Positions 42,660-55,109 of a DNA stretch of 64,000 bases are shown piece by piece. Location: positions 6,631,576 to 6,695,575 of the forward strand of contig JAQFVV010000036.1 in the NCBI GenBank assembly GCA_028023455.1. The letters are read 5' to 3'. The notes beneath the pieces are model-generated. The model worked only from the letters and a program-made list of their open reading frames with translations. It searched no databases and was not told where the DNA came from. Numbering within the stretch: the first letter of the stretch is position 1; each line of letters begins with the position of its first letter. The translations under genes were made by a program, and so were the position numbers. The DNA comes from Epiperipatus broadwayi. Lineage: Eukaryota; Onychophora; Udeonychophora; Euonychophora; Peripatidae.

Positions 42660-43713
42660 CACCTGGGTGTCACTTTATGCGGTAGATAGGTTCCACAGAA
42701 AACCCGCATTAAAAAAAATCGCACGAAAATAGACTTAATTTACCTTGAAAAACGGGGGATAGGGTCTGTAATTTTCAGAATTCGCATAAAAGCAAAGCAA
42801 CAATGAAAAATTACTTTAAAATTTGCATTAAAAAAATAAGGAAATAAAGTATGACTAATAAAAAATATCAAATATTTGAAAAAAAATGGTACAAGACAAA
42901 CTTTTTTTACTTTTTTTTATTAACTACAGTATTTAATTTGACATTTTTTCATACGTATTTTAATCATTATCGCTATTTTTGAATGTGCGGTTCGTTTGTA
43001 AACTGATAAGAAATCAGATTCGTCGATGTGATGTAGCTTCTTTTTGAACAAAGTCAAGAATCTCTCAGCAATTATGCTCAGAGAAACTTGTTAGCCACTT
43101 TATTTTCCATTCCACACTCTAATTTTTACCATATTCTGCTCCATCCCATTTACACAACTAGTGCCAATTTCAGTCTTGTGCTGTGTTAATGGTTTTCTGT
43201 TGACAACTGATTTTTACTACTGAAATAAATTTTAAATGTTCATATTTTGTTTCTATATTTAAAAAATGAGGATCACAGTCAAAACAAAAAGATTATGCAT
43301 TATCATTAAAAATATTATTTTAGTTTATAAAATCAATAAAATCTTCGTTATTTATTTTAAAAATCTACATTATTTCTATTATACCTAACAAAATACATTT
43401 TAAAAGTTTAAAATTTTTGAATATTTATTGCATATTTTTATATGTAAGTATAAATCTATTATTATTATTTAGTCATTAGCATAAGTAGGTTATTTATTCT
43501 AAATATAGCTTCAGGCCATATTCACATTAGCTGCTAATATATCGTTATATTTTTGAAAAAAAAAAAGTATTTCAAGTCAAAATAAGTTATTAATAATTTA
43601 AATTTCTTGATATCTAATAAATATAGTGAAATATGAAAAATATTAGGAAGAAACATGAATCGCATAACTTTAAAATCGCATTAAAATAATCCGCATAAAA
43701 CGAGACCCAGGTG
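42660..43713. mobile_element. pogo/Tigger-like non-autonomous DNA transposon
   Basis: Terminal inverted repeats CACCTGGGTGTCACTTTATG and CACCTGGGTCTCGTTTTATG (right end, inverted), each flanked by TA (42658-42659, 43714-43715). TA target and TTTATGCG-rich ends fit Tc1/mariner-pogo elements. Subterminal GCATTA/CGCATAA words recur inside both ends. No transposase frame. A LINE 3' fragment lies inside at 43.03-43.17 kb, so the 1,054-bp length is partly insertion. Confidence 0.7.
43025..43165 (-). mobile_element. CR1-like LINE 3'-end fragment inside the DNA transposon
   Basis: Matches 35385-35530 of copy 2, including the TTATTTTCCATT segment and the short CATCA-type tail at 43025-43035. It encodes only the last residues of the RT ORF and the 3' UTR, i.e. 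an extreme 5' truncation. It dates after the DNA transposon. Confidence 0.8.
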
Positions 43714-43894
43714 TATATAACAGTATTTGTATGCTGCATGTGATGTGAACACGTCATTTGTTTTATCTCCATTTATATAAATTTCCTTTTCAAGACATCA
43801 AAGGACATTTTTTTAAAGCATTCTTGAATTTTTTAATTGCAATATTAATATTTCCTAGGTGATTTATGAAAATTAGCAACAACAGTGCTCTAAA

Positions 43895-46020
43895 TATAGA
43901 ATTTTTAGGAACTCTATACTGTAACTGTTCAGAGTTGCACAACCCACATGAAAATCACCTGAGGACAATCCACATAGGCATTCCACATTCTGACATCACA
44001 GAATACCAACTTTTGCCTTCACAATCCACAAAGGTCAGGGAGAAGACAAAAGACTTAACTATTTTGCCTAAGTTCTCGATTGCAAGTAAAGATTACAAAC
44101 TGCCAAAAATAATGAGACAACACTTTATTCACATATATTCAACTCAAAACATACACTGACATGACTTGAGTTAAATGATTCTTAAATTACGGTAAGATAA
44201 ATAAATCTTTTCCAAATTTTCTTAGATATATTTCATTTTAATTATGCACAGACATAGTATATGGTAGTGTAACAATTCAATATTTTAAAATAATTCTTAT
44301 TTGATACTATTAATGTTAATTGATTGAATGGATTCCAATCTACTGCACAGACACTTAACTGCTCTCTACTATCCTCACCGCTGTTCAAATGCTAACTGAT
44401 ACAAGTTTATAAATTAAGACTGATCTTACTCATTGACTGCTATAATCAATTGCAGGTATTAATATTAGTGCACAATAAATAAAATACAATTGTAAAATAC
44501 AGGGATTCACATCTCTATTACAATAGTTATATAAGAATGAATACAAGGAAAGATTATATGCCTATGATAGGAATTAAACTTCTACAACGTATATAGCATA
44601 GTGACCGGCAGTCGCTTATATATTATGACACAACATGTATGAAAGTAAAGTAGATGGCATATGGTAGGACTTGATTATCTGCTGCTCATCACCATTTAAA
44701 CAAAATAATGACTAAGGGATCAGCAATTGCAAATGATTTTACAGTCATCAAATACTAATGCATTACATAAGAATGAGTTTCAGATGTAACTCACACTGAA
44801 TTGATGGATTGAAAGCTGTATATTCTTATCAATATTAATTCAAATACAAAATTAGTTAACTAAAACGGACATCTATTTATCACTGACTAGATTGTGACAT
44901 AAAAATAGAACAGACTACCATCTCTTGCCATGCCTACTCATAAACAGATTAATTACATCACTATTCATTAACATATTTCATTAAATCGGAGATAATAATT
45001 AACTAAATATGACTCGAAGTTTATACTTCACGATCAGTTCTTTTCTATTGGAAGTGTTGATTCTTTATCATAGCTACGATGGAAGATTTTAAGTCACAGT
45101 TCAGGTTTGATTAGAATGCTTCAGCCATGATTTCGTCTTGGCTTAATAGTTGATTTTTCCGGTAGCACTGGACTTCATATTTTTACTTATCCCAAATGGA
45201 TTCATAGGGGACATGTTTCATTAGTTTTTTCTGTTGTTGAAAGATTCTTTCCCAAGACTTGGTGATGGTTTTTTCAGCCTGCCCTCTGCCAGCTTGATAG
45301 AGTAACGCAGATAATGGTTCCTCTACTCCTTTAAGTAGATGTGGCTGGAACTAGTAGACTAATTATTCGACTTGCAGAATAACACTTTAAAATGAATCCT
45401 AGAAGCAGTCAAGAATTAATTGAAGCAAAATAATAATTGCAGAATGATGGAAAGATAAAAGACAAAGATTTTTTATTTCTTAACGTAATTTCCACCACAA
45501 TTTATATGATTTTGAACTGTCTTATCAGTAAAATTTGGATCCATGTCTTGTAATTTGAATCCTCTGATTTATTGGGTATATATAAGTCCATTATTATTGC
45601 TGAGGTCCGAGTTTATTTGTCCAATACCTTATTTGCAAACTCTTATTTTTGAGCGGGAATAGCGGCCATTTTAATTAAATTATTTTAATTATTTCCTTAA
45701 ACAATATAATAATCTGTTTACAAATATTTTAATTCCTTTTTCTAGAATGTCATTTCCACTTTTTTATTGTTAAATGAAAATACCCTTTTTTTTTACTTCT
45801 AAACTACTTTAACTACATTTAGAATCTATTATCTTTTTATATTTTTAGAAAAATATTTTGTATTTATCACAAAATAACTATAATTTATTACACTATACAT
45901 TTATCTATGCATTTATAATAGATATTGAATTTTTATTTATTAAATTAACTTTTGAACTTAAACTTTGTTCATATTTTTTTTTATATAAACATGAAGTATA
46001 TATATATGTGTGTGTTTATG
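43895..46020 (+). repeat. Long direct repeat, copy 1 (about 2.1 kb)
   Basis: Aligns colinearly with 47925-50350: both start near ATACTGTAACT and share GCACAACCCACAT, GATTACAAACTGCCAAAAATA and TTTGAACTTAAA blocks through to ACATGAAGTATATATAT. Divergence is visible throughout. Copy 1 has a chance 97-codon ORF (43866-44159). It could be an LTR or a segmental duplication, since ends are not TG...CA. Confidence 0.85.
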
Positions 46021-46149
46021 TATATATGTTCATATCTCCAAAGCCCATTAAAAAAAAAAGAAGAAAAATGACTTTACGTTATTAGTCCAATTATAATACC
46101 TACAAAAACTGGTTATACAAAAATACATAATCTAAAATTTTCAATTCTG

Positions 46150-47230
46150 AGTTTCTAATTCATTTAATTTGGGCTTTTCCGGTCAAGTTCCATTTGAATC
46201 TTGTATTTTCTCAACTAATCGATCTTATCTAATAGTTTTTTCACTTGACTTTTCTTTTTGATTTGGTGGCATTTTATTAAACTGCTCCGATTTCTATCTA
46301 TTTCGGCCATACAAAGTCTTTTTAAGTCCTTTCATAATTTCCTCTAATCTCTGATCCAGGCCTATCTTTACCTTTGTATATTCTTGCTCCATCTATCTCC
46401 TGTTTTTGTATACTATACAACTTCTCCCATATTCACTATTCGGCCTTTTATTTCATCATGAAATCTTTTTCTTTATCCCTACAACTTCATTTAGCACTTT
46501 TAATCAATTCTGCAGTGCCTCTTTTATCTGTATCACTTCTTCCAATCTGTCTTCTCTAACACTTTCTGGCCATCTATATATGTACCTTCAGTTTTTATCC
46601 CTTCTCACTTATAACCAGGTTTTCTTTGTGCCTTCCTTTTTCACTTCACTAACAATTTCTTTAACCTCATTAACAACTTTTACTTCTACTTTTATTATTT
46701 TATCACTAATGACTTATTTTACCATTTCTGCTCTTACATTCTAATCATCCCTCTCCTCTAATCTCATTAACATTTTCTTTCTCTTTTACCTCTTGCTCCA
46801 CTTCTTCAATCTCTTTACTTATTTCTTTATTCTGTGTTTTTTTTGTTCTTTTTGCTTTTCTACCTCTTATTCTCTATACTTCCTGTCTCAGCTACCCCCC
46901 TCCCCTCTTGTATTTTATCTTGCTGTTTGCAAGCTTCTGATATCTGCTTGTTTTCTTCTACTTTTATTGCATTTTGCTTCTGATCTACCCTGTGTCTCAT
47001 GTCTTGCTTCATTTTTTCCATCTTTTGCTTAATTTCTCCCAACTCATGCTTCATTTATCCCATCTTTTCCATTAGAGACTGTTGATTTCCTTTCATTTCT
47101 AGATTATTTTTATTGAACATTTTCATTATCTGCATATCTTTTGGTTCATTTGTTCTTACTATCACTTGGGATTTTTGAAAGAAATAGGGCTATCTTCTTC
47201 AGTTCTTAAATCATAACTGTTTTTCCCATG
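46150..47230 (-). pseudogene. LINE-like ORF1 relic with coiled-coil
   Basis: The minus strand is strongly purine-rich. The frame 46860-47054 is a heptad-like Lys/Glu/Met/Gln sequence (M-K-H-E-L-G-E-I-K-Q-K-M-E-K-M-K), typical of a coiled coil. Further on, about 46330-46150, a frame gives K-D-L-K-R-L-C-M-A-E and a basic helix. It is broken by many stops. This resembles the coiled-coil ORF1 of LINEs, or a gag-like protein if the flanking repeats are LTRs. No RT was seen nearby on this strand. Confidence 0.4.
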
Positions 47231-47924
47231 CCATATTGTAATTTAAAAAAATCACACAAAAATACAAACTTCTCTATTTGCTAAACTTAGCTCCAAATTC
47301 TGCTCTGTAAAACTGTATTAACTATTTTTATTAAATATATATACTTCACTTTTTCTTACTTTAGCTGAACACATGCCAAATTCCCATCAAATCCTTCCTT
47401 TGCTATTATATTTATGCCCTAATTTTAAACTTTCTAAGGTCCACTTTTATAAAAAAAAGTTTATATATATATAATATCAGATATGTTATATTTCTCTTAT
47501 AGCCGAACCAACTTGTAACATGAAAATCATCTTCATTATGCCCTGTGCATGTATATATACATTATTCTCATTATTGGCAATAACTTTGTCACAAATAAAC
47601 TTTTTTTCAAAATATACTTTTGCAATCAACATTTTACTTTTACTAATTTAAAACAAACTATTTAAAAAAATTCTCCCCCTTCTATACCTATCAAATTTAT
47701 TTTAACAAAAGAAACTTATTCTATTTACTTTTTTTCATCATTAAAATCTACATGTTTCAGGAATATGTAATTAATTCATTGATAATATAACTATCTTACA
47801 AAAATATACTCTATATCCAGGATACATGGATCATATATTTGAGTCTCTCCTTTCAGGTGCTATATATAAAAATATCTCTGGGATATGTGGTTAAAGTATC
47901 AGACCCACATTGGGTGCCAGATTA

Positions 47925-50350
47925 TAGAAAAATATACTGTAACTCAGAATTGCACAACCCACATTAAAAACACCTGAGGGTAATCCACGAATGACATTCT
48001 GATGTCAGAATAATGACTTTTTCCTTTACAGCTTGCTAAGATTAGGGAGAAAACAAGAGAACTTAACTATTTTACTTAACAAAGGCAAAACTCTTTTCTC
48101 CATACAGTAGTGCCACCCTGTGCTAACCAGAGTAATCAGTAGATGCCAGAAAGCACAGGGTGGCACTACTGTATGGAGAAAAGAGTTTTGCCTTTGTTTA
48201 CAACAATTATGTGCTAGTATGAGATGGTGATTATGTGATGTTTAGTGGTTATTTTACTCAAGTTATCAAGGGCAAATAAAAATTACAAACTGCCAAAAAT
48301 AATGAAATAATACCATTTATTTACATATATGCAACACAAAACACTGGCATGTCTTTAGTTAATTGATTTACAAATTAACTTAAGGTAAATAAACCTTTCC
48401 AAATTTTCTTAATTTAATTTTAATTATGTATAGATATAATATGCGGTGGTGTAACGATTCAATATTTTTAAATAATTCCTATTTGATACTAAAATGTTAA
48501 TTGTTTGACTGGATTCCAATCTTGCATGGATACCTAACTGCTCTCTACTATCATCATTGCTGTTCAAATGCTAACTGATACAAGTTTATAAATTAAGGCG
48601 ATTTTACCAATTGACTTGTAATCAATTACAGATTATGATATTAGTATACATTAAGTAATAAAATATAATTGTTAAATATAGGGATTCACATCTGTATTAC
48701 AATAATTATATAAAATACATACATGAAAAAATTATATGCCTATAGTAGAAATTAAGCTTCTAAGGGTATGTAACATACAGTGACCAGCAGTTGCATATAT
48801 ATTATTACACAATTTGTATGAAAGTAAAATGGATGGCATTTTGTTTAATGACTAAGTGATCAGCAATATCAAATATTACAATCATCAAATACTAATGTAT
48901 AGTGAGAATGGGTTTCAGACATGACTCAACCTAAATTGATGGATTGACAGCTGTATATTCTTATCAATAATAATTTAAATACAAGATTAGTTAGCTAAAA
49001 CTAATGTCTCTTTAACAGAACCCCAATCTAGCTTGTCCATGCTCTCATTCATAACTTAAAATTTTATTGATTTAACATACTATTATTAACTAAATAAAGT
49101 GGAAATAACTGATTAACATACCAACATTTAGTCGCATGGCAGGGGATCATGATTATAAGCTAATTGTCTTTATAGAGTAATTTTTACATACTTATCACTG
49201 ACTAGATTGTAGTGTAAAAATAGAACAAATTACAATCTTTTGCCACACCTGCTTGTAAACAGATTAATTATATAACTATTCATTAACATATTTCATTAAA
49301 TCGGAGACAATAATTAACTAAATGTGAGTTAAAGATTATACTTATTCTTTCAACTATAATGTATCACAGTCATTCCTTTTGTATTGGTGGAGTTGATTCT
49401 TTATCATAGCTATGATGCAAGGTTTTAAAGCACAGTTTTGGTTTGATTAGAATGCTTTGACCATGATTTTCATCTTGGCATAATAGCTGGTTCTTCGTGT
49501 AGACTGGACATCGGACTTTTACTTATCTCAGATGGATACATAGTGGACACATGTTTAATTGGTTTCTTTGTTGTTGACGGCTTCTTTCTTGAGACTCGGT
49601 GATGGGTTTTTCAGCCTGCCTTCTACCAGCTTGACAGAGTAAGGCAGATAATGGTTTCTCTCACTTCTGCATAGTAGATGTGGCTGGAACTAGTAGATTA
49701 ATTATTCGGCCCACAGAATAACAGCATACCTGGAAGCAGTCAAGAATTAATTTAAGCAGAATAATAATTGCAAAAAGATGGAAAGATAAAAGACCAAAGA
49801 TTTTTGATTTTTTAACATAATTTCCACCACTGTTTATATGATTTTGAGTTATCAGTTAAATTCGGATCCATCTTGTCATTTGGATCCTTTGATTTATTGT
49901 CTATAGATAACTCCATTACTTTTGCTGAGGTCCGAGTTTATTTGTCCAATGCCATATTTATAAGCTGTTATTTTTGAGCGAGTCAGTGGGACTAACATCC
50001 TTTTTAATTAAATTATTTTAATTATTTATCTCATTAAACTTAATATAGTAATCTGTTTACGGAGCATTTTAATTAATTTTTCTAGAATGTCATTTCCACT
50101 TTTTTACTGTTAAATGAAAATACCTTTTTCTTTTAAACTATTTTTAGCTACATTTAGAATCTATTGTCTTTTTACATTTTAGAAAAATATTTTGTATTTA
50201 ATACAGAATAACTATACTTAATTATGCTATATACATTTATATGTGCATTTATAATAGATATTGAATTTTTATTTATTAAATTTATTAAAATTTTTTGAAC
50301 TTAAATTTTGTTCATAATTTTTTTTTATGCGAACGTGAAGTATATATATG
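47925..50350 (+). repeat. Long direct repeat, copy 2 (about 2.4 kb)
   Basis: Partner of 43895-46020. It is longer because of a family A insertion (48077-48249) and an extra segment of about 190 bp at about 49000-49190. The absence of these in copy 1 gives an empty site for each. Confidence 0.85.
48077..48249. mobile_element. Family A element, copy A8, hairpin-only derivative with TSD
   Basis: A 173-bp insertion flanked by 9-bp direct repeats TATTTTACT (48068-48076, 48250-48258) and absent from the homologous place in the 43.9-kb repeat. Its two arms 48079-48125 and 48153-48199 are perfect inverted copies over 47 bp. The ribozyme cores are deleted. The right terminus GATGTTTAGTGGT is that of the family. 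Confidence 0.88.
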
Positions 50351-50389
50351 TATAGCTTCAATATTTTTTTCTCATTACTCAGAACATTT

Positions 50390-50900
50390 CCAGTATTTAA
50401 ATAATCTTTGAAAAATCTGAGCAATATCTGTTTCATTCCACAACTTTTTAAAATTATTAATCAGCTATTTATTTTCAATAATGTTAAAAGCTTTTAAAAA
50501 GCTAAAAATATTATAATTACAAATTTTTTATCATTTAATGCCATATTAAATTTATTTTCAAAATTCTCAATGGCGTATATAATTCTTTCTTCTAGGAATA
50601 CATATTGCTTTTTATTAAAAAAGTTATTTTTATTTAAAAAAATTTTGTAAATATAATTTTCTGTTATTTACACAACTGAAGGAAGATTAGCTATAGCTCT
50701 ACATTTAACAAAATTATTTTATGTAGTCAGTCTTCCAGTCCTTCTTTACAGCTTCGTAAAATCTCTATAATGATGTGCTTCATTCTAAGGTAGAATACGA
50801 TATACCATTAATTGCACTGTCTAGTACATTTTAACTCCATTTTTCATTGGGACAAACTTTTTCTTCATAATTTAAATGTTGATTTTAAATAAATAACTTA
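50390..50900 (-). pseudogene. Jockey/CR1-group LINE RT relic
   Basis: On the minus strand, in order: a block resembling the segment around the P-x-x-K-S-G region, then I-I-Y-A-I-E-N-F-E-N-K-F-N-M-A-L-N, V-I-I-I-F-L-A-F, K-A-F-N-I-I-E-N-K. This follows the RT pattern (R-S-T-x-x-A-I ... A-L-x-x-K ... F-L-D-x-x-K-A-F-D-T) with the catalytic Asp lost. Many stops. Old fragment. Confidence 0.5.
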
Positions 50901-51600
50901 ATGTTTGAATTTTTCAGTTATTTTCTATTATTTTATTAATTTTCTGCTTTGTTTCTAAGTGGAGACTTTCATACTCATGATTTCAAAAAAATGTTTATCA
51001 TCACATTTTAATTTTAGTTTCAACTTAAATATCAATTTGTTTATTTATCACAGAATTTTTATTAGTAAATACATTTCCTGTAATTACATGTTTTATTTAA
51101 TAGAACAAAAGTAAATGTTTCTCATGTAAATAATATATACATACATATATCTGATTAAATATTCGTCCAGGATCATGCCATGCAATATATATTTCATCTT
51201 TATAATAATAATTGATTGATTTCATGAATGGGTGTTCATAAGAAATTTGAACTATAGAAGTGACAAAGTTACTCCAAAATTCTTGGACCTGTAGCTTCAG
51301 TCTGCCATTCCACCTGTGCAGTAAACTGCTTAGGATATTTTTTCTGCTGTAGCAAAACCAACCTCTAAGTGCAATAGTTATATATATTTAAATCTGATTG
51401 TATTTTATATTTTGAATGTTAATAGAAAAGAGGTTTACTACTACTTGTAAATTCTATGTTATATATTATGATAAGCTATGTAGAAGATTAAACCAATTTT
51501 TTATATGACTGAAATAAAAATCTTTATTATTAGATCGTAAACCATTCAGTATAATATATCTGCATCAAAACATAATTTTAAAATTAAATTGATATAATAA
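50901..51600. other. Unannotated AT-rich stretch
   Basis: No supported feature. Confidence 0.4.
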
Positions 51601-51614
51601 CAATCGTTTTTTGA

Positions 51615-52063
51615 AACAGCAGCAATTGTGCTGTGCCATCCATTGTAAGCCATAGTAAAGATTTTTATGCTGGAAGATTTATGCCTTAAAACCTCTACCT
51701 AGTGCCTATTCATACAATATTCTCAGACTAGTTTCTAGTTTGTGATCTTCATCAATAAAGAGCCTTGGATCTGGGAGCACTGCATCTAGGTCATTGCATC
51801 TAATGCAACCCTCCAGCAGCCATCTTTTATCTTTTTGACTTGATTATAAAGTTGTGATTTCTAAATGAAAGCCCACAAACTGGAAAGTAGTCTGGGGATA
51901 TAGGACAAATAGTCACTAGATGAGGATTTTGATGCACAAACTTTCTAGCATCTATTGATCTCTATGGTTTGTGCTGGTGATACAATATATAGAGAGAGAT
52001 GCTATTGTTTTAACAACATATAAATATAAGAAATCGTGATTATGTGATGTTTTAGTGATTTAT
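51615..52063. mobile_element. Family A hammerhead fold-back retroelement, copy A9 (decayed)
   Basis: Arms about 51615-51770 and 51860-52000 around a short body containing GCAACCCTCCAGCAGCCATC. The right end has the family terminus GATTATGTGATGTTTTAGTG. The minus hammerhead is one base from a full core. The plus one (TAAATGA, GGAAAG) is dead. More diverged than the 12-22-kb copies. Confidence 0.75.
51714..51768 (-). ncRNA. Hammerhead motif, family A (A9 left arm)
   Basis: Minus strand: TTGATGA (C3 changed to T), stem II with CACAA loop, GAAAC, TAGTC, TGAGAATATTG. Stem I TCTTTA/TGAGAA pairs with one mismatch, distal CCAA/ATTG partly. The C3 change should abolish or strongly reduce cleavage. 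Confidence 0.6.
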
Positions 52064-52290
52064 ATAAAATGTAATTTGATGATATTGCATCTTCAGTTTT
52101 ATGTTTTTAACAGTCATGTATAATTTATTTCAATTTAGTGTATGTAAAGACTAGTACATAATAAACTGATTTAAATCATCGAAACATTTTTCACACACAT
52201 ATAACGGTCATTCTGCTACTCATGAGAATAAATGCATTTAAAACTAATTCAATAAAATTGGACACTGAGCATAAATTTTAAGAATGATAG
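52064..52290. other. Unannotated stretch
   Basis: No supported feature. Confidence 0.4.
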
Positions 52291-52299
52291 TTGGATAGG

Positions 52300-52640
52300 A
52301 GTTATAGTGCAAGTTAGAACTTTTAAATATTTTGGAAAGTTTATTAATAGGCAAATGATAGGGTGAAAATCATAAACCTAAATATTTAGATGATTGAGAT
52401 TATTCTGTGTCTGTGTGTTTTTAAGAGTGGCTGATTAAGGGTTTTCTTTGAAATGTAACAGAAACATGGACAATTAGAAGAAGCAAAGAAAAAATATTGG
52501 AGGCCTTAGAAATGTGAATCGATGAGAATGGTATAGAGTATTGGAAAAGTAAATATTTATTGAGAAAGTAATAAGAGGAACTGTATTAAACTTGATGGAG
52601 GAATTAATTATGAAGGATGTGTTAGTAGAGTTTAGTCTTT
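52300..52640 (+). pseudogene. LINE RT C-terminal relic
   Basis: Plus strand: I-V-Q-V-R-T-F-K-Y-F-G-K-F-I-N-R near 52306-52350, and E-T-W-T-I-R-R-S-K-E-K-I-L-E-A-L-E-M from 52461. These are the two post-active-site boxes (V-x-x-F-K-Y-L-G-S-I-I and E-T-W-T-L ... L-E-x-F-E-M-W) of RTE/Jockey-group LINEs. Stops interrupt both sides. Confidence 0.6.
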
Positions 52641-52689
52641 CAAAAATAAATAGTGACTTGGAGTAAGTTATTATGCCTTACATTGATAA

Positions 52690-53830
52690 TTAATAATGTT
52701 AATCATAGCTATAGCTTTTAAAAAATGTAAAATTGGTCTGAGTTTGTCCATTGTATTTATTGGTTTCATTTTGTGTGTGTGTGTGTGTGTTAAGATTTCA
52801 GAAATGAAAATCATCTTGAATGATTTTTTAATCTCTGTTTCTGGTAAGTAACATTTTTTTAACTTTATTAATTGTAAGATTTTAGCTTTTAGTTGATTTT
52901 AGTTTTTTTTTCTGATTTTTTTCTATATATATTGTTCTTGATCCGAATTTTTTAATCTTTCATTTCTTCCAGTGGGACATCATTTTTCATTTTAATTCAT
53001 TATTATAATTCTTTTTTATTATTAAAGTAACTGAGCTGTTAAGTCCTTTTCAATTGTTTTTTTTCTGTCTTCATTTTATTGATTTCTTTTGCTTTATGAA
53101 TCCAGACAAGTTTTTTTTTTTTTTAAAAAAAAAAAAAGACTAAGGTTCATTCTTTCTTCTGTGTGATTAAATAAATATACTGTAATTAACACATTCTCCC
53201 ACTTGTAGAGTTTGCAGGAGATCGTTTTTGTTTTTATGAATCTACAACCAGATGTTAGTTATTAATTTGAATATAGCTTTGCCTTTAGGAATTTTGTGAT
53301 TTTAAATGTCGACTACCGAGTTAAAAAAAATTAAACCGTTAGATAAAATCGGGATTGGAAAAAATATACCTTTGTATGAATGAAAAAAAAAAGTAAACTT
53401 ACCATTTTCAAGTTTCATTTCCCAACGCCTGTCTGCCAAATTTATTGCTTGTAATTTGACATTCTCTGGGTAAGTTATTTAGTGTTTATAATATTGCACT
53501 TATAAATTATATTTTAGAAAAAAAAATGTTAGCAGTCATAAGTAAATTTACATTAAAATAATGTGCTGTATTATGCCTAAGTGTATGAGGATATATGAAG
53601 AGTTAAATTTTAATACATTTATTTACTCTTTTATTAAGAAGTTAATTTTGACTTTAATATAAATGCTAGTAATTATTTTCTTAGTGTATTCTAATCCTTT
53701 ATTTTTAAATTAATAAAGAAAAACACAAGTGAAATTTTATGGTTTTTTTTTCATTTATTAAATGTTGCTCCTTTATTTATTGAATATATATTGATTTTCT
53801 TAGATAGTAACTAATTTTATCCCTAACTAT
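52690..53830. other. AT-rich stretch with microsatellites
   Basis: (GT)n at about 52773-52790; poly-T/poly-A hairpin at about 53109-53138. No genes seen. Confidence 0.45.
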
Positions 53831-54117
53831 TCAAACGGAAGTCAATCTCCGATAATGTGTTATTTCTTAAATGTAAATTTCCACGCACCCCTGCGATTTA
53901 AATAGATTTGTACGATTGAATATTTAGATTATAACTTCTGGCACACAATAGATTCAAGCCCTGATTTAAGCATGGTCTGTAAGAGTTGGTATATATAGAA
54001 TGTACGCTCTAATCTTAAATGATTCACGTAAGCATTTTAAACTCTTACCGACGGGGGAGTGCGTGGAAATTTATATTTAAGAAATAGCACATTATCGGAG
54101 ATTGACTTCCGTTTGAA
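53831..54117. mobile_element. Fold-back element, about 287 bp
   Basis: Inverted arms 53831-53897 and 54050-54117 are nearly identical (TCAAACGGAAGTCAATCTCC at the ends), with a spacer of about 150 bp lacking an ORF. Arms are less AT-rich than the flanks. Confidence 0.85.
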
Positions 54118-54878
54118 ATTTCAGCGCTTTATAATAATAGATTTCCTTTATATAATGTAGCAGTATCCTTAAAATGGACAAAATTATGCGGATTAATTTG
54201 TTGAACTATTTATCTATGTATGAAAATAATATTTTTTTTTTTTCTTCAAGTTAATCAGTATCAGTTTATCTTTTCTAAGTTCATGTTCTTTTATAACTGA
54301 AATTACTGAGAATCATCTACTATGGATATTATTTAAAACACTTTATACCATTGCTTTATCATTGTCATCATTAGAAACTACTTGAAAATAATATACTCAT
54401 TTTACAATTGAGATGAAAAAAATAAGATCAAAGTTAATAAGTTTTGGATGACTACAGAAACTAATTTACAAACTATAAATACATTCACATAAATCGTATA
54501 TTTTGGTTGTTTTTTATTCTATATTTTTGAAATTTTGTTGTACTTGTGCAGCAAACAATTCTTTCTGAAAGACTGGCGTATTTAGCAGTTTTTGTTCACT
54601 ATAGTCTATTCTTGGCCAAATTCTCTCACTGAAAGATATTGATAGATCTTATTAAAATATCTGAATATTTAGTATGACTTTCCCATAAAAACCATGTTTA
54701 AGTTGATCATAAAATCCTTTTTTTAAAAAATCTATTTTTTTTTAATCCATAAAATTTATATGATATGCCCACTTCAACAAAACTCTGACCTTTCAGTTGT
54801 AAATTCATTATTTTCACAAGCAGCAAACTAAATAGCATGTTTATTGGTCTTATTTTCTAGCAATTATATTTTTTGAAT
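54118..54878. other. Unannotated AT-rich stretch
   Basis: No supported feature. Confidence 0.4.
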
Positions 54879-55105
54879 GATGATGTATGATAGACTAGCA
54901 ATCTTATATATAGATGATGATGTATGATAGACTAGCAATCTTATATATACATACTACAACCAAGTAATTCTTGTTTTTGATTTTAGCTGCAGAATAACAA
55001 ACTTGTGTGTAAACTGATTTAGTTAATGTAAGATAGACTAACAATCTTCAATCTTATATGTAACTTAGTCTAACAATCTTCAATCTTATATGTAACTGAT
55101 CTAGT
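54879..55105. repeat. Two local tandem duplications sharing a core
   Basis: A 37-bp unit (GATGATGTATGATAGACTAG) is repeated at 54879 and 54916. A related unit containing TCTAACAATCTTCAATCTTA is repeated at about 55035 and 55068. The common AGACTA-CAATCTTATAT core suggests one ancestral unit. Confidence 0.75.
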
Positions 55106-55109
55106 CGGG

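Noticed and set aside
43866-44159. 97-codon ORF as a gene
   Set aside because: It lies inside the 2-kb direct repeat and is not kept open in the partner copy at 47.95 kb.
46374-47032. Plus-strand Ser/Phe/Leu-rich ORFs as membrane proteins
   Set aside because: They are the complement of a purine-rich coiled-coil relic on the minus strand; hydrophobicity is a by-product of pyrimidine-rich DNA.
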